Shown one piece after another: positions 1 to 5,368 of a DNA stretch of 5,368 nt. The stretch covers positions 1 to 5,368 of the forward strand of contig CALLME010000078.1 of assembly GCA_938007945.1 (NCBI GenBank). Direction: 5' to 3'. Within the stretch, counting starts at the first letter, position 1. Each line of letters opens with the position of its first letter. The translations under genes and the position numbers were made by a program. This DNA is from an uncultured Caulobacterales bacterium. Its GTDB lineage: Bacteria > Pseudomonadota > Alphaproteobacteria > Caulobacterales > Maricaulaceae. The notes under the pieces were generated by a model. That model was not told the DNA's origin, ran no database searches, and saw nothing but the letters and a program-made list of their open reading frames with translations.

Positions 1-909
1 TTGGATAATACCTGGCTCACCCATCGGTTGCGGTTCCCAAGTCACCGGATTTCTGATGATAACATCCGAAAAGTTTGGCGGATAAAGTCGACCGTCATTT
101 CCTTCGAGGAAGATGGAGCCGATTTGCTCGACCATGCCGTAGAAATTATAAATCTGTGACAGGCCCACGCGGCGCTTAAGCTCTGCTCGAAATTTTGTGT
201 TATCGACCTTGCGGTCTTCCATTTTTTTCCATCCACCAGAGTGGATTAAAACCCCATTTGAGAGATCAATACCTTCATCGCCCAAAGCTTGAATGAAATT
301 AATCCATACGATGAAAGTAAACCCAAACATCATAAACGGCGCGTCGCCATGTTCCTTTAGGAAAGATTTAATGGCGGGAATATCGATATTTAAATCCCCA
401 TCAAGCGCGTAGCTATGGCTGTGACCGTAGCGCATCATACCCATCACACCTGCCCCGCGCGCGCTCATATATTTTGGGTTTTTGAACACATCTGCCGTAT
501 CAATAACGAGCATAGGTAGCCGCTTCTTGCCAAGGACAAATCCCAAAGAATGAGCGAGCGCTTTTTGCTGCCGCATAGAGGTTTCCGAGTCGACAAATAT
601 CTGACTGACCGCCTGACCCGTTGTCCCGCTTGATGTCAGCGTCATTTTCAAATCATCTGTGTCCGCCGATTTCAAATCTAGCGTTTTGAAAAGCGAGACA
701 GGCAGATAAGGCACGTCTTCGAGCCGCTTGGCTGGCGTATTGCCGTCCCATAGGTTTTTTAAAATATTGCGGTAGGGTTCGCAGCGCTCAAAGTGATGGG
801 CGCTCAAATGATTGAGCCCCTCAAGCATGAGTGCAGATTTTTCGGCCTGCCCCACACTATTAGGCACGGACTGGCGAAGCTGTTCAAAATGGTTTTCTAT
901 TGACGTCAT
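1..909 (-). CDS. LuxE-family acyl-protein synthetase, partial (C-terminus beyond left edge)
   Basis: This gene encodes the first 303 residues of a LuxE-type acyl-protein synthetase; the frame stays open through position 1. In the lux fatty-acid reductase complex, LuxE activates a fatty acid with ATP to acyl-AMP, holds it on its own C-terminal cysteine and passes it to the reductase LuxC. Seen here: VPYLPVSLFK at 66-75, the Ser/Thr/Gly-rich nucleotide loop TSSGTTG at 92-98, HSGGWKKMED at 223-232 and YNFYGMVEQIG at 254-264, all in the order and spacing typical of the family. Members usually have about 360-370 residues, so roughly 60 are missing, including the region of the acyl-accepting cysteine. 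The ATG lies inside ATGA, overlapping the ligase stop by 4 bp, and no strong Shine-Dalgarno precedes it, so translational coupling is likely. The neighbourhood suggests glycan or lipid acyl chemistry, not bioluminescence, since luxA and luxB are absent. The family call is firm; the substrate is unknown. Confidence 0.9.
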   Translation of the reverse strand, partial: MTSIENHFEQLRQSVPNSVGQAEKSALMLEGLNHLSAHHFERCEPYRNILKNLWDGNTPAKRLEDVPYLPVSLFKTLDLKSADTDDLKMTLTSSGTTGQAVSQIFVDSETSMRQQKALAHSLGFVLGKKRLPMLVIDTADVFKNPKYMSARGAGVMGMMRYGHSHSYALDGDLNIDIPAIKSFLKEHGDAPFMMFGFTFIVWINFIQALGDEGIDLSNGVLIHSGGWKKMEDRKVDNTKFRAELKRRVGLSQIYNFYGMVEQIGSIFLEGNDGRLYPPNFSDVIIRNPVTWEPQPMGEPGIIQ

Positions 910-2327
910 AACCCGAGGCTCACGCATAATTGTCTTAAAGCCGAGCGGTCAAGTTTTCCGCGAGAATTTATTGGAAAGGCGTCTACAGCTTGCCACCGCA
1001 TAACTGTCGGTGGCAGTGACATATAATTTGCAAGCGCCGTTTTTAAATCCGCCAGCGGCGCGTCGTCCTGGCCTTCGCCCGACACGTAAAACACACAAAG
1101 CTTTTCTTCATGTTTGACAATCTTTACTGGGTGGCTCTTTGACAAAAGCGTTTCCACTTCGGCGAGGTCAACGCGCAATCCCGCGATTTTCACGAGCGCG
1201 TCTTTGCGGCCTGTCACAGTAAGGTGACCTTCCGCGCTCAGATGTCCCATGTCGCCTGTCTCCAAACGCCCTGACATAACATCACCTTCGGCCAAGTCGC
1301 TCGCGGACTTAGCGTAGCCCATCATCACGTTATCACCCGTATAAACGATGTGCCCTGTCACGCCCGCAGACACAGCTTCGCCAGTCTCGTCCTCAATTGT
1401 AATTTTCCCACCGTCGAGAACTTGCCCGACAGATGCGCTCGCCTCTGGGAAATCGTCATGGGCAAGCGTGGTGATACGCGGCGCAGCTTCGGTTTGTCCA
1501 TACATGACGCAAAATCGCTTACCTGTCTTCTCAGAGAAAGCATGAGTGGCGCGCTTTAAATCCATCGACAAAGGACCCCCCGCTTGCATAAGCAGACGCA
1601 CGGCCCCAAAGGCGAGCCGCTCAAGCCGCATTTTATGTAGCGTCTCATAATGCCACGGCACACCGCCAAATGTCGTGACGCCATCGCCTTTAATCCGCGC
1701 CCAAAATTCGCGGTCCATCAAACCTTTTTCAGTGAGGCTAATCGCGCCGCCCGCAAGGAGGTGAGACGTCACGACTGACAAGCCGAATGAATAATGCAGC
1801 GGTAAATGCCCGCTAGCAATATCCGATGACTTTAGATCAAGCGCCTTGCAAATGCTCGCCGCATTAAACTGCAAATTCCGCGCCGTCAGTTTCACAAATT
1901 TCGGCGTACCCGTTGAACCCGATGTGGACAGCAGTAGCGATACATCAGGATGGATGTCATGCGTCGCTGCCTCGCGGCGTTGCTCAACAGAGAGGCCGTA
2001 ATTTGTTTCTGTTGAAGGCGCGGGCTGCGTCACGACAAAATTTGGATCATAGCGCGCCAGCAAATCCGTTTTCGCCGCATCCGCTATGTCTGGATTAATC
2101 AGCGCGACTGCGTGACCGCATTGCTGCGCTGCCAAAGTCGCGACCAATGTTCCGACCGTATTTCTCGCAAACACAAATACCAGTGCGGGCGCGGGCGAGA
2201 CAAAATGTTTTTGCGTAGCCTCAGCCGCATCTAAAAACGCTGCCCTGCTTATCCAGTCAAGGTCGTCATCGCGCAGCGCCTTGGCGTCCGCGCGCGAAAT
2301 ATTAAAAATTGTGGAGTGAGACGACAT
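906..2327 (-). CDS. ANL-superfamily acyl-adenylating ligase (AMP-dependent synthetase/ligase)
   Basis: This is a 473-residue AMP-dependent synthetase that should activate a carboxylic acid as acyl-AMP and transfer it to CoA or to the phosphopantetheine of an ACP in the cytoplasm. All core ANL motifs are visible: the A3 P-loop STSGSTGTPK at 134-143, LHYSFGLS at 177-184, GGVP at 221-224, the A5 motif YGQTEA at 276-281, the A7 motif TGD at 357-359, the hinge and A8 region GRKDALVKIAGLR at 373-385, and the A10 motif NSRGKLD at 454-460 with the catalytic lysine K458. It therefore looks intact and active. It is somewhat shorter than typical fatty acyl-CoA synthetases (500-560 residues). The ATG follows the FabG-like gene by 19 bp without an obvious Shine-Dalgarno, and the stop overlaps the LuxE-like start. 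With an ACP two genes upstream, an acyl-ACP synthetase role is plausible, but acyl-CoA ligase activity cannot be excluded. Acid specificity cannot be read from the sequence. Confidence 0.93.
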   Translation of the reverse strand: MSSHSTIFNISRADAKALRDDDLDWISRAAFLDAAEATQKHFVSPAPALVFVFARNTVGTLVATLAAQQCGHAVALINPDIADAAKTDLLARYDPNFVVTQPAPSTETNYGLSVEQRREAATHDIHPDVSLLLSTSGSTGTPKFVKLTARNLQFNAASICKALDLKSSDIASGHLPLHYSFGLSVVTSHLLAGGAISLTEKGLMDREFWARIKGDGVTTFGGVPWHYETLHKMRLERLAFGAVRLLMQAGGPLSMDLKRATHAFSEKTGKRFCVMYGQTEAAPRITTLAHDDFPEASASVGQVLDGGKITIEDETGEAVSAGVTGHIVYTGDNVMMGYAKSASDLAEGDVMSGRLETGDMGHLSAEGHLTVTGRKDALVKIAGLRVDLAEVETLLSKSHPVKIVKHEEKLCVFYVSGEGQDDAPLADLKTALANYMSLPPTVMRWQAVDAFPINSRGKLDRSALRQLCVSLGL

Positions 2328-2346
2328 GATGAGGGCGGGGCCGAGG

Positions 2347-3129
2347 CTAAATCAGCATCCCGCCATCGACGCCGATGACCTGCCCCGTGACATAAAGCGA
2401 AAGATCAGAGGCAAGAAAGAGAGCTGTGCGCGCAACATCTTCCGCCTGCCCAATGCGCTTCATCGCAATCGAATCTAAGCGTTCTTGATGAGTGTCCTCT
2501 GGCACGGCGCTAATCATATCGGTTTTGATGTACCCCGGCGCGATAGAGTTGACGCGTATGTTTTGGGCGGCGAGTTCTTTCGCGGCAGAATAGGTCGCGC
2601 CAATAACGGCCGCCTTAGACGCGCCGTATACCACCTGCCCTCTATTGCCTTCGCGGCCAATGATGGAAGAGATATTGATGATGCTGCCTGACGGGCTACG
2701 CGCGAGCAGGCGCGAAAAGGCTTGCATGGTATTGATCGGGCCTTTGACATTAATATCAAGCGTGCGGTTGATTTGGTCTTGCGTCATCATACCAAGCAAA
2801 CCGTCATCCAGTATGCCTGCATTATTGACGAGTACATCGAGGCGCTTAAATTTCTTAAACACCGCCTTGGCCATATCAGCTGTGACCGATGCGTCGCTGA
2901 CATCACCAAAACAGCAGAGCACGTCAACGCCGTAATCCTGGCGGAGTGTTTCAGCCGCCGCCTCAATCGCAGATTCGTTGCTGACGCCGTTGAGTACGAT
3001 ATTACAACCTTGCGACGCGAGAACGCGCGCTATCTCAAACCCAATACCGCGCGAGCTGCCGGTGACCACCGCAACACGGTCTTGCAGATTGCAAAGATTT
3101 CCGGCGTGAGGCTCTGACTTAATCGACAT
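2347..3129 (-). CDS. FabG-like short-chain dehydrogenase/reductase (probable 3-oxoacyl-ACP reductase)
   Basis: This 260-residue classical SDR is closest in pattern to FabG, which reduces 3-oxoacyl-ACP to 3-hydroxyacyl-ACP with NADPH. Seen here: the Rossmann motif TGSSRGIG at 23-30, D76 in GDVSD, NNAG at 102-105, N127, and the catalytic triad S155, Y168 and K172 (YGASK), followed by VNSIAPGYIKTDM at 193-205 and the C-terminal VTGQVIGVDGG motif near 247-257. No acidic residue is evident at the end of strand beta-2, which fits NADPH. About 15 residues precede the usual FabG start. No better in-frame start was found, and the ATG overlaps the upstream ACP gene by 11 bp, with a weak GGA five bases before it. 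Adjacency to a dedicated ACP supports an acyl-ACP substrate (inference). A nucleotide-sugar or other ketone substrate is possible because SDRs are diverse. This is probably a pathway-specific paralogue rather than the housekeeping fabG, since fabD and fabF are not beside it. Confidence 0.92.
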   Translation of the reverse strand: MSIKSEPHAGNLCNLQDRVAVVTGSSRGIGFEIARVLASQGCNIVLNGVSNESAIEAAAETLRQDYGVDVLCCFGDVSDASVTADMAKAVFKKFKRLDVLVNNAGILDDGLLGMMTQDQINRTLDINVKGPINTMQAFSRLLARSPSGSIINISSIIGREGNRGQVVYGASKAAVIGATYSAAKELAAQNIRVNSIAPGYIKTDMISAVPEDTHQERLDSIAMKRIGQAEDVARTALFLASDLSLYVTGQVIGVDGGMLI

Positions 3130-3349
3130 GATTTTCCATTGTCTTCACAGCAATTTCAAACGAGCTCATATCGAGGATTTCATCCATGTCGAGCATGCAA
3201 TCAAATTCTGTCTCAAGCCCAGCCACTAACGCCATATGGGCAAGCGAGTCCCATTTTGGGTGCTCATTATAGTGTAGTTTTGATTTGTCCTCATCCGTGG
3301 GAATATCAAAAACTTCGACAAAGACTTTAAAAACGCGTTGCTCTACCAT
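3119..3349 (-). CDS. acyl carrier protein, stand-alone, pathway-specific
   Basis: This small acidic protein of 76 residues has the size and pattern of an acyl carrier protein. The phosphopantetheine attachment motif is WDSLAHM at 33-39, with S35 as the expected site for 4'-phosphopantetheine. It is followed by a helix LVAGLETEF and an acidic segment rich in Asp, Glu and Met, as in helix II and III of ACPs. The N-terminal FKVFVEVFDIP matches helix I. It differs from the housekeeping AcpP, whose motif is normally GADSLD; the WDSL form is common in ACPs tied to specialised pathways, including polysaccharide and D-alanyl-type carriers. The gene starts 42 bp after the NeuD-like stop, behind a weak GAG ribosome site, and its 3' end overlaps the FabG-like start by 11 bp. 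It is probably the carrier on which the ligase or LuxE product is held and FabG acts (inference). Confidence 0.92.
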   Translation of the reverse strand: MVEQRVFKVFVEVFDIPTDEDKSKLHYNEHPKWDSLAHMALVAGLETEFDCMLDMDEILDMSSFEIAVKTMENHVD

Positions 3350-3391
3350 GACTGACTCTACTTTAATTAATTGTGTGATTCTGCGGCGGGT

Positions 3392-4060
3392 TTAGTCCCG
3401 AAACATTTGCCGACCCTTTGCAGGATTACCTGCGACGAGATAGCCGTCCCCTGCATCCCTAATCAAGACTGAACCTGAGGAAATCTTCGCAATGCGGCCA
3501 ATTTTTACATGTGGATTTACAATGGCGCCTGCCCCAATCAATGTTACGTCACCAACGCTTGAAAACCCATTCAAATTTGCTGTTGGCGAGACGACGGATG
3601 ACTGCCCAAGAACCACGTCATGCCCGACAATGCCCCCAACATTTACGACGCTATTATCTGCCAGTTTTGCTTTCGGCCCTATATAAGCAAATGGGAAGAT
3701 TACGCAACCCGCCCCAAGCCCCGCCGTGCTGTCTACATAAGCCAGCGGTGAGACAACCGAACAAAGCTCTAAGCCAGCCTCTGTGACTTCTGCCATGATT
3801 TTGGCTCTGATGCGGGGCTCGCCGACACAAACAACGCATTCGACTGCAATGCCGCTGGAAGGCAAATCGGCAAGCGTCTTTATGTGCTGTGGGCGATAGC
3901 CTAAAATTTCTTCAATATCATCAAGGCGCACAGAGTCCGCGAAATCTATGATATAGGAGACTTCACACGCTTGGTCAGAGCGCGCCATATGCGCAATAAT
4001 AGCTGCGACCTCAACTCCGAGAGCTCCGCCGCCTATGAGGGCTATATTTTGGTTAATCAT
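3392..4060 (-). CDS. NeuD/PglD-family sugar acyltransferase (left-handed beta-helix)
   Basis: This 222-residue protein combines an N-terminal Rossmann-like domain (INQNIALIGGGALGVEV, residues 2-18) with a C-terminal hexapeptide-repeat left-handed beta-helix from about residue 103, the architecture of NeuD, PglD, VioB and PerB. These cytoplasmic enzymes usually N-acetylate nucleotide-linked amino sugars. The expected catalytic base is H147 in GIVGHD, matching PglD H125. Compared by eye with PglD, L14 stands where H15 is expected and V156 where H134 is expected, so substrate or acyl donor may differ. The C-terminus LVAGNPAKGR is typical. The frame stays open up to a GTG at 4084, which would add eight residues. 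The ATG at 4060 is preferred because AAAGGG lies six bases upstream and the Rossmann strand begins soon after. It may use acyl-ACP or acyl-CoA made by the neighbouring genes (inference). Family membership is secure; the substrate is not. Confidence 0.88.
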   Translation of the reverse strand: MINQNIALIGGGALGVEVAAIIAHMARSDQACEVSYIIDFADSVRLDDIEEILGYRPQHIKTLADLPSSGIAVECVVCVGEPRIRAKIMAEVTEAGLELCSVVSPLAYVDSTAGLGAGCVIFPFAYIGPKAKLADNSVVNVGGIVGHDVVLGQSSVVSPTANLNGFSSVGDVTLIGAGAIVNPHVKIGRIAKISSGSVLIRDAGDGYLVAGNPAKGRQMFRD

Positions 4061-4066
4061 GTGAGG

Positions 4067-4072
4067 CCCTTT
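4067..4072 (-). promoter_or_regulatory. Shine-Dalgarno site deciding the NeuD-like start
   Basis: On the minus strand AAAGGG stands six bases before the ATG at 4060. It lies inside the eight-codon extension that a GTG start at 4084 would give, and no comparable site precedes that GTG. This favours the ATG as the true start. Confidence 0.6.
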
Positions 4073-4137
4073 ATCCACTAACACCAGACTGCAAGACGCC
4101 TGCCAGTAATGGCGCCCGCGCGCGGCCTCTAAAGCAG

Positions 4138-4166
4138 TTTATGGAGGTTAGAACAACCGTTATCAA
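4138..4166 (-). promoter_or_regulatory. candidate internal sigma70-type promoter upstream of the NeuD-like gene
   Basis: On the minus strand TTGATA (4166-4161) is followed after 17 bases by CATAAA (4143-4138), matching the consensus at five of six and four of six positions. It would start a transcript near 4131, about 70 bases before the ATG at 4060. It was found by eye. Such matches arise often by chance, so confidence is low. Confidence 0.3.
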
Positions 4167-4218
4167 TGCCGAAGCGCATGACCTATGGGCGTTCGCTGCA
4201 AACGACTCCCCTCAGAGG

Positions 4219-4752
4219 TTAGTAATAATCCGCGATTGTCTCTGCAAATTCTGGGAATTTTCGGCTCATATAATCGCGCGTGTCACCGATAATTTTACAC
4301 GGAGACCCAATGACGAGTGAATAATCTGGAATTTCGCCGCGCACAACGGTGCCGGCCCCGATAACGCAGCCTTTGCCAATCTTTGTGCCTGGCATAACGA
4401 CAGATCCTGTGCCGACAAAGCTATTATCGCCAATCGCGATAGGACGCAGATGGCCAAGCGGTTTCTCAGTGAAGACGCCCATGGCTTTGCCCATTGTATG
4501 CGGCGCCCAATCATGGGTTAGCAGCCGTACATAGGACGAAATTGTTATGCCGTCGCCAAAAGTGAACAGGGAATAGTCAGAGCCGTCAATATCAACCCCA
4601 GAGCTGATATAGTTTGGACGTCCCTCAAAATTTACGCCCCAACGCTCTAGAAAATAGAGATATACGTTGGTCGCATATTTAATCTTTATGGGTCGCAAAA
4701 GCTTTAGCAAACTATAGCAAATGACGCGTTCAATTTTCGGAGCTTTAGCCAT
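4219..4752 (-). CDS. hexapeptide-repeat acyltransferase, WbbJ/maltose O-acetyltransferase type
   Basis: This 177-residue protein belongs to the left-handed beta-helix acyltransferases (WbbJ, LacA and maltose acetyltransferase type), which acylate sugar hydroxyl or amino groups, usually from acetyl-CoA. The expected catalytic histidine is H80 in RLLTHDW (77-83). The hexapeptide repeats run through IAIGDNSFVG (105-114), VVMPGTKIGKG (118-128) and CVIGAGTVV (129-137), and end in SLVIGSPCKIIG (145-156), the usual closing loop. The N-terminal 40 residues are basic and partly hydrophobic (CYSLLKLL, YLYFLERWG) but show no clear membrane helix. The ATG is preceded by a weak GAG six bases upstream. As the first gene of the minus-strand group, facing the divergent intergenic region, it is probably transcribed from there. 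It differs in architecture from the NeuD-like protein, having no Rossmann domain, so the two probably modify different positions (inference). The sugar substrate cannot be told. Confidence 0.88.
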   Translation of the reverse strand: MAKAPKIERVICYSLLKLLRPIKIKYATNVYLYFLERWGVNFEGRPNYISSGVDIDGSDYSLFTFGDGITISSYVRLLTHDWAPHTMGKAMGVFTEKPLGHLRPIAIGDNSFVGTGSVVMPGTKIGKGCVIGAGTVVRGEIPDYSLVIGSPCKIIGDTRDYMSRKFPEFAETIADYY

Positions 4753-4800
4753 ATCAGTCTCGTGATAAAATTTCGAATTTCATGTTCATCTCATATCATT

Positions 4801-4813
4801 TTGTTAATAACAA
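4801..4813. repeat. short perfect inverted repeat, possible operator
   Basis: TTGTTA and TAACAA form perfect 6-bp arms around a single central base. The site lies about 50 bases upstream of the minus-strand acyltransferase start, where a dimeric repressor or activator could act. The symmetry does not extend outwards. A+T-rich palindromes of this size can occur by chance, so a regulatory role is only a possibility. Confidence 0.3.
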
Positions 4814-4884
4814 CACATGAATAGAGCGATGACGGTTGAGCTTAGGCACCTTGCAAGCCCGACGACCCAGCCGAAGCTACAAAA

Positions 4885-4913
4885 TTAGTTAAACCGCTTT
4901 TGCGTCTCATAAA
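4885..4913 (+). promoter_or_regulatory. weak candidate promoter for the DUF1295 gene
   Basis: TTAGTT (4885-4890) and CATAAA (4908-4913) are separated by 17 bases and lie about 40 bases before the ATG at 4953. The -35 match is poor. A Shine-Dalgarno-like GGGGA at 4942-4946 stands six bases before the start codon and supports translation from there. Confidence 0.25.
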
Positions 4914-4952
4914 AATTTGTGCCAAACTCATCAAAAATATTGGGGACTGATT

Positions 4953-5368
4953 ATGCTGACAGATATCATTGTAAACTTTTCTCATGCAGGCGTGGTGGTT
5001 TTTGGCGGACTTATCGCGCTTTGGGTGATTAGCGTGGCTGTGCGCGATGCGAGCCTAATTGATATTTATTGGGGCTTTGGGTTTTTGCTCGTCGGGGCGG
5101 TCTGTCTTTATCTGGCTAATCCTAAAACGCCCTATCTTACGCTACTTGCTGCTCTGCCGATAATCTGGGGTATTCGCCTGACATTTTATCTCGCAAAACG
5201 CAATTTGGGACATGGAGAAGACAAGCGCTATGTCAATATGCGCCGCCGCGCCAAAAAGAATAAAGGTATTCGCGAAATGCCTTGGCGATTGCGCAGCCTT
5301 TTTACGATTTACTTCGGCCAAGGCCTGCTGATTATGATTGTAAGTGCGCCTGTTTGGGTCGCCATGGC
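4953..5368 (+). CDS. DUF1295 / steroid 5-alpha-reductase-like membrane protein, partial (3' end beyond right edge)
   Basis: The window carries the first 138 codons of an integral inner-membrane protein of the DUF1295 family, related to steroid 5-alpha-reductase C-terminal domain and isoprenylcysteine-methyltransferase-like proteins; the exact reaction is generally unknown. Family features seen are VRDASLIDIYWGFGF (29-43, with the characteristic WG at 40-41), WGIRLTFYLAKRN (72-84) and GHGEDKRY (86-93), the usual conserved Arg/Asn/Glu-Asp-Arg-Tyr cluster. Hydrophobic segments are visible at about 12-30, 35-55, 60-80 and 116-138, and a strongly basic cytoplasmic-type loop (MRRRAKKNK) at 96-104. 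Members are usually about 250-270 residues, so around half is present; the conserved C-terminal half that carries the likely cofactor site is missing. The ATG is supported by GGGGA six bases upstream. It is transcribed away from the acyltransferase operon, and nothing here shows a shared function. Confidence 0.85.
   Translation, partial: MLTDIIVNFSHAGVVVFGGLIALWVISVAVRDASLIDIYWGFGFLLVGAVCLYLANPKTPYLTLLAALPIIWGIRLTFYLAKRNLGHGEDKRYVNMRRRAKKNKGIREMPWRLRSLFTIYFGQGLLIMIVSAPVWVAM

Larger units (their letters stand above)
4061..4218. other. gap between the two acyltransferase genes
   Basis: This 158-bp stretch has no supportable gene. It contains a 10-bp G+C-rich perfect palindrome, ccgcgcgcgg at 4116-4125, with no T-tract after it on either strand, so it is not called a terminator. 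It also holds the candidate promoter at 4138-4166. The gap is much longer than the other junctions of the operon (from a 42-bp gap down to an 11-bp overlap), so the first acyltransferase may be partly uncoupled from the other five genes. Confidence 0.5.
4753..4952. promoter_or_regulatory. divergent intergenic region, expected to hold promoters for both directions
   Basis: These 200 bases lie between two divergently transcribed genes, so promoters for both the acyltransferase operon and the DUF1295 gene should be here. The region is A+T-rich at both ends with a G+C-richer centre (about 4836-4880). It contains the 13-bp palindrome at 4801-4813 and a weak plus-strand promoter candidate at 4885-4913. 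No convincing minus-strand -35/-10 pair was found by eye. Confidence 0.55.

Noticed and set aside
1..909. Interpretation of the LuxE-like gene as part of a bioluminescence operon
   Set aside because: No luciferase subunit genes are visible, and the adjacent ACP, FabG, ligase and sugar acyltransferase genes fit glycan or lipid acylation better.
2722..3117. 131-codon open frame on the plus strand, opposite the FabG-like gene
   Set aside because: It lies wholly antisense to a gene with complete SDR motifs, and its translation shows no recognisable domain. Long antisense frames are common opposite G+C-rich codons.
3363..3370. TTAATTAA before the ACP gene, and other TTAA motifs, considered as CtrA boxes of alphaproteobacteria
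   Set aside because: No pair of TTAA half-sites with the expected 7-base spacing was found at this site or in the divergent region.
4116..4125. G+C palindrome ccgcgcgcgg considered as an intrinsic terminator
   Set aside because: There is no loop between the arms and no T-run on either side, so it does not meet the form of an intrinsic terminator.
4126..4176. 16-codon minus-strand reading frame (starting MRFGIDNG) in the gap, considered as a leader peptide
   Set aside because: There is no run of regulatory codons and no attenuator-like hairpin with a T-tract after it, so chance is the simpler explanation.
4201..4222. CCTC/GAGG inverted repeat at the end of the WbbJ-type gene considered as a terminator
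   Set aside because: The stem is four base pairs with a one-base loop and no T-tract, too short and tight to act as a terminator.
4141..4320. 59-codon plus-strand frame beginning ATGGAGG, running from the gap into the antisense of the WbbJ-type gene
   Set aside because: No ribosome site precedes it, more than half overlaps a solid gene on the other strand, and the translation has no family resemblance.

Overview
The window holds a compact bacterial operon on the minus strand, about 4.75 kb of it inside the window, and the start of a divergent gene on the plus strand. Base composition is mixed by eye, with many gcgc-rich codons next to A+T-rich gaps. The gene families suggest a Gram-negative proteobacterium, perhaps an alphaproteobacterium. 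This is an impression: the window has no rRNA, tRNA or other phylogenetic marker. Layout in the direction of transcription (right to left): a hexapeptide-repeat acyltransferase of WbbJ/maltose-acetyltransferase type (4752-4219); a 158-bp gap with a possible internal promoter; a NeuD/PglD-type sugar acyltransferase (4060-3392); a stand-alone acyl carrier protein (3349-3119); a FabG-like 3-oxoacyl-ACP reductase (3129-2347, overlapping the ACP gene by 11 bp); an ANL-superfamily acyl-adenylating ligase (2327-906); and a LuxE-family acyl-protein synthetase (909 to beyond position 1, overlapping the ligase by ATGA). To the right, a 200-bp divergent intergenic region separates the operon from the 5' part of a DUF1295/steroid-5-alpha-reductase-like membrane protein (4953 to beyond 5368). 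How the genes may work together (inference): the ligase and/or LuxE protein activates a carboxylic acid as an acyl-adenylate. The acyl group is held on the dedicated ACP, FabG reduces a 3-oxo group to 3-hydroxy, and one or both left-handed beta-helix acyltransferases move an acyl group onto a sugar, probably an amino sugar. Comparable sets (ACP, FabG, ligase, LuxE, usually LuxC) occur from memory in surface-polysaccharide and flagellin-glycan islands, where they are thought to make unusual acyl decorations. No condensing enzyme, aminotransferase, glycosyltransferase or LuxC is visible here. If the pathway is complete, these must lie beyond the left edge or elsewhere. The most notable points are the tandem of two different acyl-adenylating enzymes beside a private ACP, and a NeuD-like enzyme that appears to keep the catalytic base histidine but lacks two other histidines found in PglD. 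No mobile element, CRISPR array, RNA gene or convincing terminator was seen.
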